Shown: piece by piece, positions 15,704-18,459 of the stretch
Position numbering within the stretch: the stretch's first letter is position 1
Layout: every line of letters starts with the position of its first letter
Origin: DALYLB01 sp033763135
GTDB taxonomy: Bacteria > Acidobacteriota > Blastocatellia > RBC074
Reading direction: 5' to 3'
DNA: 18,459 nt
Assembly (NCBI GenBank): GCA_033763135.1
Contig: JANRKY010000357.1
Span: 1-18,459 of the forward strand
Made by a program: the position numbers and the translations under genes
Notes under the pieces: model-generated
What the model was told of the DNA's origin: nothing
What the model saw: the letters and a program-made list of their open reading frames with translations, nothing else
Database searches by the model: none

Positions 15704-17998
15704 TCAATTTCGGATGCGATGCGTGGTGCGAACGCGCCGTTTGGGACTGCTTTTTCCGTCGCTTCCGACCTCCGATGCATCACTAATGTCATTGGCTTCG
15801 ATCCTAGCATCGCGTAAATGCAATGTCAATTTTGGGCTTTTTGTAAGCGCCTCGCGCTCCTGATCCTGCATCTGGGCGGGGTTTCCGGTGAGAATCGCGG
15901 TGTCGTTGGCGGCGGTATAGACGACGCGATCGCCGTTCGCGCGGCGGCCGGGTTGAACGATCGAGACGTTCTGATTGGCGGTCATGCTGACGAGCCGGTT
16001 GTTCTCATCGAGCAGGACATCGGCGGCGGCCGCGTCGATGCGATCGGTCCACTGACGGATCTTCACGTCGCCCTCGTAATGGGCGGTGCGGTTCGCGTCG
16101 GTATAGACGATGCGATCGGAGGTCGTGAAGACGGGGACGATCTCCTTGCGATTCTTGTCGACGTCGCGCTCGAACTCATAGAAGGCGGACTGGGCGCCGC
16201 CCCAGGCGGTCATCATCCGTTCGCCCTTGTCGAGTTCGAGATTTTCGGCGCGAATGAAGTCGCTCTCCTGCCAGGCGCGGACATTTCCCGTATATCGCGC
16301 GGCGCCTTCATTATGGCGAACGCGGGCGGAGTCGGAGGCGATGGTGACCGGGGCCTTGTTCTTCTTGAAGGGCGCGGCGCCGCCGGTCGTCTCGCGACTG
16401 AACCAGGTCGTCCGGACGCGGCCGCGAAGTTCGCTCTCGCCCGTTTCGAGATTGGCGTCGATCTCTTCGGCGTTGGCGCGCGAGTTGAGATCCCACAACT
16501 GGGGTTTGCCGCGCATCGCGGTCATCTGCGTGGATGCGGTGTAGACGGCGCGGGCGGCGGTCGCGTTGCGGTCGCCCTCGGTCAGTTTCGCATCGCCGTC
16601 CACGGTGAGATCGGCGACATCCTGCGCCTGCTCGACGAAATTGGCGGTCATCTTTTTGCCGGAGATCGTCTTCTTTCGCGCCTTGGCGTCCTTGGCGGCG
16701 GCGATCATGGGTTCGAACTCGGCGAGGGCGCTGCCGTCGGCGACAAAGGCGCGAATCGAATTTCCGGTGGGAAAAAAGGTCAGATTGAAGGTCGCGGCGC
16801 GCAGCCGCTTCGTCTCGGATTTGGGCGTCGCGGGCCGGGGCGTGATGGTCAGCAGCGCGTTGCCGTTCGCGTCGACGCGGGCGAGGTTCTTGCCGTCTTC
16901 CTGAAACGAGGCCTGGACGCCGTCGGCTTCGACCACGCGCTCGGAGACGGTCCGGGCGCCGGGAGCGCCCTCGGCGACCTCGATCTTCATCGTCGTGCGC
17001 CCCTGCGTCGTCACGGTCTGCAGTTCGCTGCCCTTCTCGGTGGGCCGGTAATCGGCCTGGATGCGCTCGGCCAGAATCTCGCGCGGCGCGTCCTTTTCGA
17101 GCGAGACCGCGCGCACCGCGCCGTTGGCCGAGGCCGTCTTCAGGCGCTGCGCCTCATCGAAGAGAAAATCCATGTCGCGCGACTGCATCTCGGAGGCCTT
17201 GCCCTTCTCCAGGGACTTGAGAATCGAATTGCCCCGCATCTCGATCCGGTCGAGTTTCTTCGTCTGCAGATTGATGACGCCCGTGATGCCGTCGGCCTTC
17301 GCCGATCGATCGCCCTGCATGGCGATCGTGTTTCCCTCAAAACGGACGACGCCGTCGAGTTCCGCATAGGTCGCGCGGTCGCTGCGAATCTCGACCGGCT
17401 GCACGGCCTTGTTCTTCGGATCCGAGATCGCGCTCACCAGCCGCGCGTCCTTCTGCAGCAGCAGCGTATGCGACCGGGCATCCAGATGCGCCCCCATCGA
17501 AGAGCCGCTGACCTCGCCCTTCCGGAACGCCACCGCCACATCCGTTCGCGCCACCTGATCCTTCTGCAGATAGGTCATCGACTCCGAGGCCACTTCGAGC
17601 CCGTCGCTGCTGGCCACCTTCACCTTGCCGTTGAACGTCATCTCGCCGGGATCGAGCAGATACGATCCCTGCTCCGACGTGATCCGCGCGCTCTTGCCGT
17701 CCTCCCCGAACGCCGTCAGGTCGATCTTCTCCAGTTCGTGCCGCCCGTCGTCATATGCCGTGTCCTTCGCCGCAAAGAGCCGCAGCGTCTCCCGCCCCTT
17801 CTCGTCCGTCCGCACGTACTTGTATCCCTCGATCACCGTCGTCACCTTGCCCGGCAGCGCCGGCCGCGCCTTCACCACGCCCACCGGCTTCACCGTCTTG
17901 CGCGCTCGCAGATACGCCGTCACCACCACCGCCACCGTTCCCGCCAGCAGCAACAACGACAACGTCTTTCCAATTGCAGGAAGTCTTTCTTTCAACAT
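15704..17998 (-). CDS. LPS export periplasmic protein, long LptC-LptA/OstA-type
   Basis: 764 residues from ATG 17998. The frame extends to 18160, but the extra 54 residues lie upstream of a good promoter and lack membrane-protein character. A single transmembrane anchor lies at about 12-29. An LptC-like region (about 50-190) contains RITSEQGSYLLDPGEMTFNG and DGLEVASESMTY. The rest repeats beta-jellyroll OstA-like segments, for example DGVVRFEGNTIAMQGD, ARYTGNVRAWQESDFIRAENL and RTAHYEGDVKIRQWTDRIDA. E. coli LptC is 191 residues and LptA 185, so this chain could form much of the periplasmic bridge by itself. The last 40 residues or so look unlike the fold, and their DNA contains a promoter. 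No clear Shine-Dalgarno site precedes ATG 17998. It leads the cluster and is followed by lptB. Confidence 0.85.
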   Translation of the reverse strand: MLKERLPAIGKTLSLLLLAGTVAVVVTAYLRARKTVKPVGVVKARPALPGKVTTVIEGYKYVRTDEKGRETLRLFAAKDTAYDDGRHELEKIDLTAFGEDGKSARITSEQGSYLLDPGEMTFNGKVKVASSDGLEVASESMTYLQKDQVARTDVAVAFRKGEVSGSSMGAHLDARSHTLLLQKDARLVSAISDPKNKAVQPVEIRSDRATYAELDGVVRFEGNTIAMQGDRSAKADGITGVINLQTKKLDRIEMRGNSILKSLEKGKASEMQSRDMDFLFDEAQRLKTASANGAVRAVSLEKDAPREILAERIQADYRPTEKGSELQTVTTQGRTTMKIEVAEGAPGARTVSERVVEADGVQASFQEDGKNLARVDANGNALLTITPRPATPKSETKRLRAATFNLTFFPTGNSIRAFVADGSALAEFEPMIAAAKDAKARKKTISGKKMTANFVEQAQDVADLTVDGDAKLTEGDRNATAARAVYTASTQMTAMRGKPQLWDLNSRANAEEIDANLETGESELRGRVRTTWFSRETTGGAAPFKKNKAPVTIASDSARVRHNEGAARYTGNVRAWQESDFIRAENLELDKGERMMTAWGGAQSAFYEFERDVDKNRKEIVPVFTTSDRIVYTDANRTAHYEGDVKIRQWTDRIDAAAADVLLDENNRLVSMTANQNVSIVQPGRRANGDRVVYTAANDTAILTGNPAQMQDQEREALTKSPKLTLHLRDARIEANDISDASEVGSDGKSSPKRRVRTTHRIRN
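15801..15829 (-). promoter_or_regulatory. Sigma-70-type promoter inside the 3' end of the lptC/lptA-like gene
   Basis: On the minus strand TTGACA (15829-15824) and TAGGAT (15806-15801) are separated by exactly 17 bp. TG stands one base before the -10 box, the extended -10 form. Transcription would start near 15794 and give a leader of about 220 nt before lptB. It could drive lptB, rpoN and the downstream genes separately from the first gene. Confidence 0.6.
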
Positions 17999-18034
17999 AA
18001 GAAATTTTTCAGATCTCAATTGATAATGCGGGGG

Positions 18035-18040
18035 ATTATA
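18035..18040 (-). promoter_or_regulatory. Extended -10 promoter upstream of the lptC/lptA-like gene
   Basis: On the minus strand the sequence TGCTATAAT (18043-18035) is a perfect -10 hexamer with the TGn extension. No good -35 box is seen 17 bp upstream, which extended -10 promoters tolerate. The start would be near 18028, giving a leader of about 30 nt to ATG 17998. This supports the 17998 start over 18160. Confidence 0.55.
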
Positions 18041-18043
18041 GCA

Positions 18044-18187
18044 TCCCGCGGAGGCGGGGGAGAGGCGGGAAAGGATGAAATATTTCGAATGATTCGGCGG
18101 GGGGCGATGGACTCTGTTCGATCCATGCGCTAGATTTCGCGGCGATTGGACAGGCAACAATGAAAATCGTGTGGAGTTCCGCCTTCA
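18044..18187. other. Intergenic stretch with no gene seen
   Basis: I see no convincing gene between the cluster promoter and the repeat block. An ATG at 18160 on the + strand opens a 15-codon frame only. The stretch from 18044 to about 18075 is rich in G runs. Confidence 0.5.
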
Positions 18188-18217
18188 GGCCAATGGCATT
18201 AAGTTAGTAAAAAGAGG

Positions 18218-18394
18218 GCCTCACGCGAAGGCGCGAAGACGCAAAGAAGAGTGATTTCCGAGTTTTCCTCTTCTTCGCGTTCTTTCTTTTCGTCCCCGCC
18301 GGCCGCGCGGCTCGCGGGATTTCTGAATCGAAAACGAAGACGCGAAGAAGACCTGCCTCTTTCCACTTCGCGCTTTCGCGTCTTCGCGTGAGGC
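18218..18394. repeat. Dispersed inverted-arm element, copy 2 (about 177 bp)
   Basis: The outer arms are 18218-18230 and 18382-18394 (13 bp perfect, longer with mismatches). The inner arms are 18269-18279 and 18341-18351 (11 bp), the same pair as in copy 1. The stretch 18327-18352 is identical to 711-736. The element is itself enclosed by another near-perfect inverted pair (18188-18205 with 18397-18414, one mismatch in 18). No coding capacity is credible. Confidence 0.8.
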
Positions 18395-18413
18395 TAAACT
18401 TAACGCCATTGGC

Positions 18414-18457
18414 CTTCAGGCGGACGAGATGACGAGATGTCCATCGTCCGCCTGAAG
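18414..18457. repeat. Inverted repeat at the right window edge
   Basis: A perfect 14-bp inverted repeat (18414-18427 with 18444-18457) encloses a 16-nt spacer. Its left arm touches the outer arm that encloses the dispersed element. The window ends two bases later, so its full extent is unknown. Confidence 0.65.
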
Positions 18458-18459
18458 AT

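Noticed and set aside
17999..18160. 54-codon upstream extension of the lptC/lptA-like frame
   Set aside because: It would place the TGCTATAAT promoter inside the gene, and the added residues precede the normal membrane anchor without any signal-like feature.

Overview
The window looks like a chromosomal segment of a GC-rich, Gram-negative bacterium, most likely an Acidobacteriota member. The pointers are: LPS-export genes (a long LptC/LptA-like protein and LptB) joined to rpoN, hpf, rapZ, a mannose-type PTS IIA, HPr and enzyme I; a short remnant resembling the C-terminal domain often seen on Acidobacteriota surface proteins (TIGR03437-like); and many intergenic short-repeat elements. The lineage is inferred from gene content and remembered family resemblance, not from a search.

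Layout. Positions 1-780 hold a hairpin repeat, a decayed and truncated ISL3-type transposase, and a roughly 170-bp dispersed element (copy 1). Positions 787-4686 hold a small envelope-glycan group: a large polytopic membrane protein (-), a SAM-dependent methyltransferase (+) and a family 2 glycosyltransferase (-). Positions 4883-7493 carry rlmN and nadB (+), probably co-transcribed. Positions 7638-8511 carry a two-gene unit (+): an 81-residue protein overlapping a nucleotidyltransferase that resembles AbiEii-type toxins. A protein-domain remnant follows.

From 17998 leftward to 8672, all on the minus strand, runs the main cluster: lptC/lptA-like gene, lptB, rpoN, hpf, rapZ, PTS IIA(Man), ptsH, ptsI. 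It joins LPS transport to the outer membrane with sigma-54, ribosome hibernation and a PTS phosphorelay. No sugar permease component is present, so the PTS part looks regulatory. hprK, often found between hpf and rapZ in comparable clusters, is absent there. The right end (18001-18459) has the cluster promoter, copy 2 of the dispersed element, and nested inverted repeats.

The most unusual layer is intergenic. Several gaps hold arrays of short oligomers (7-, 8- or 9-bp period) faced by an inverted array across a spacer, with a different oligomer in each gap. A 12-bp array in the rpoN leader also forms a possible upstream reading frame that overlaps the rpoN start. Within genes, RapZ has methionine in place of the Walker A lysine, and a near-consensus promoter lies inside the 3' end of the lptC/lptA-like gene.
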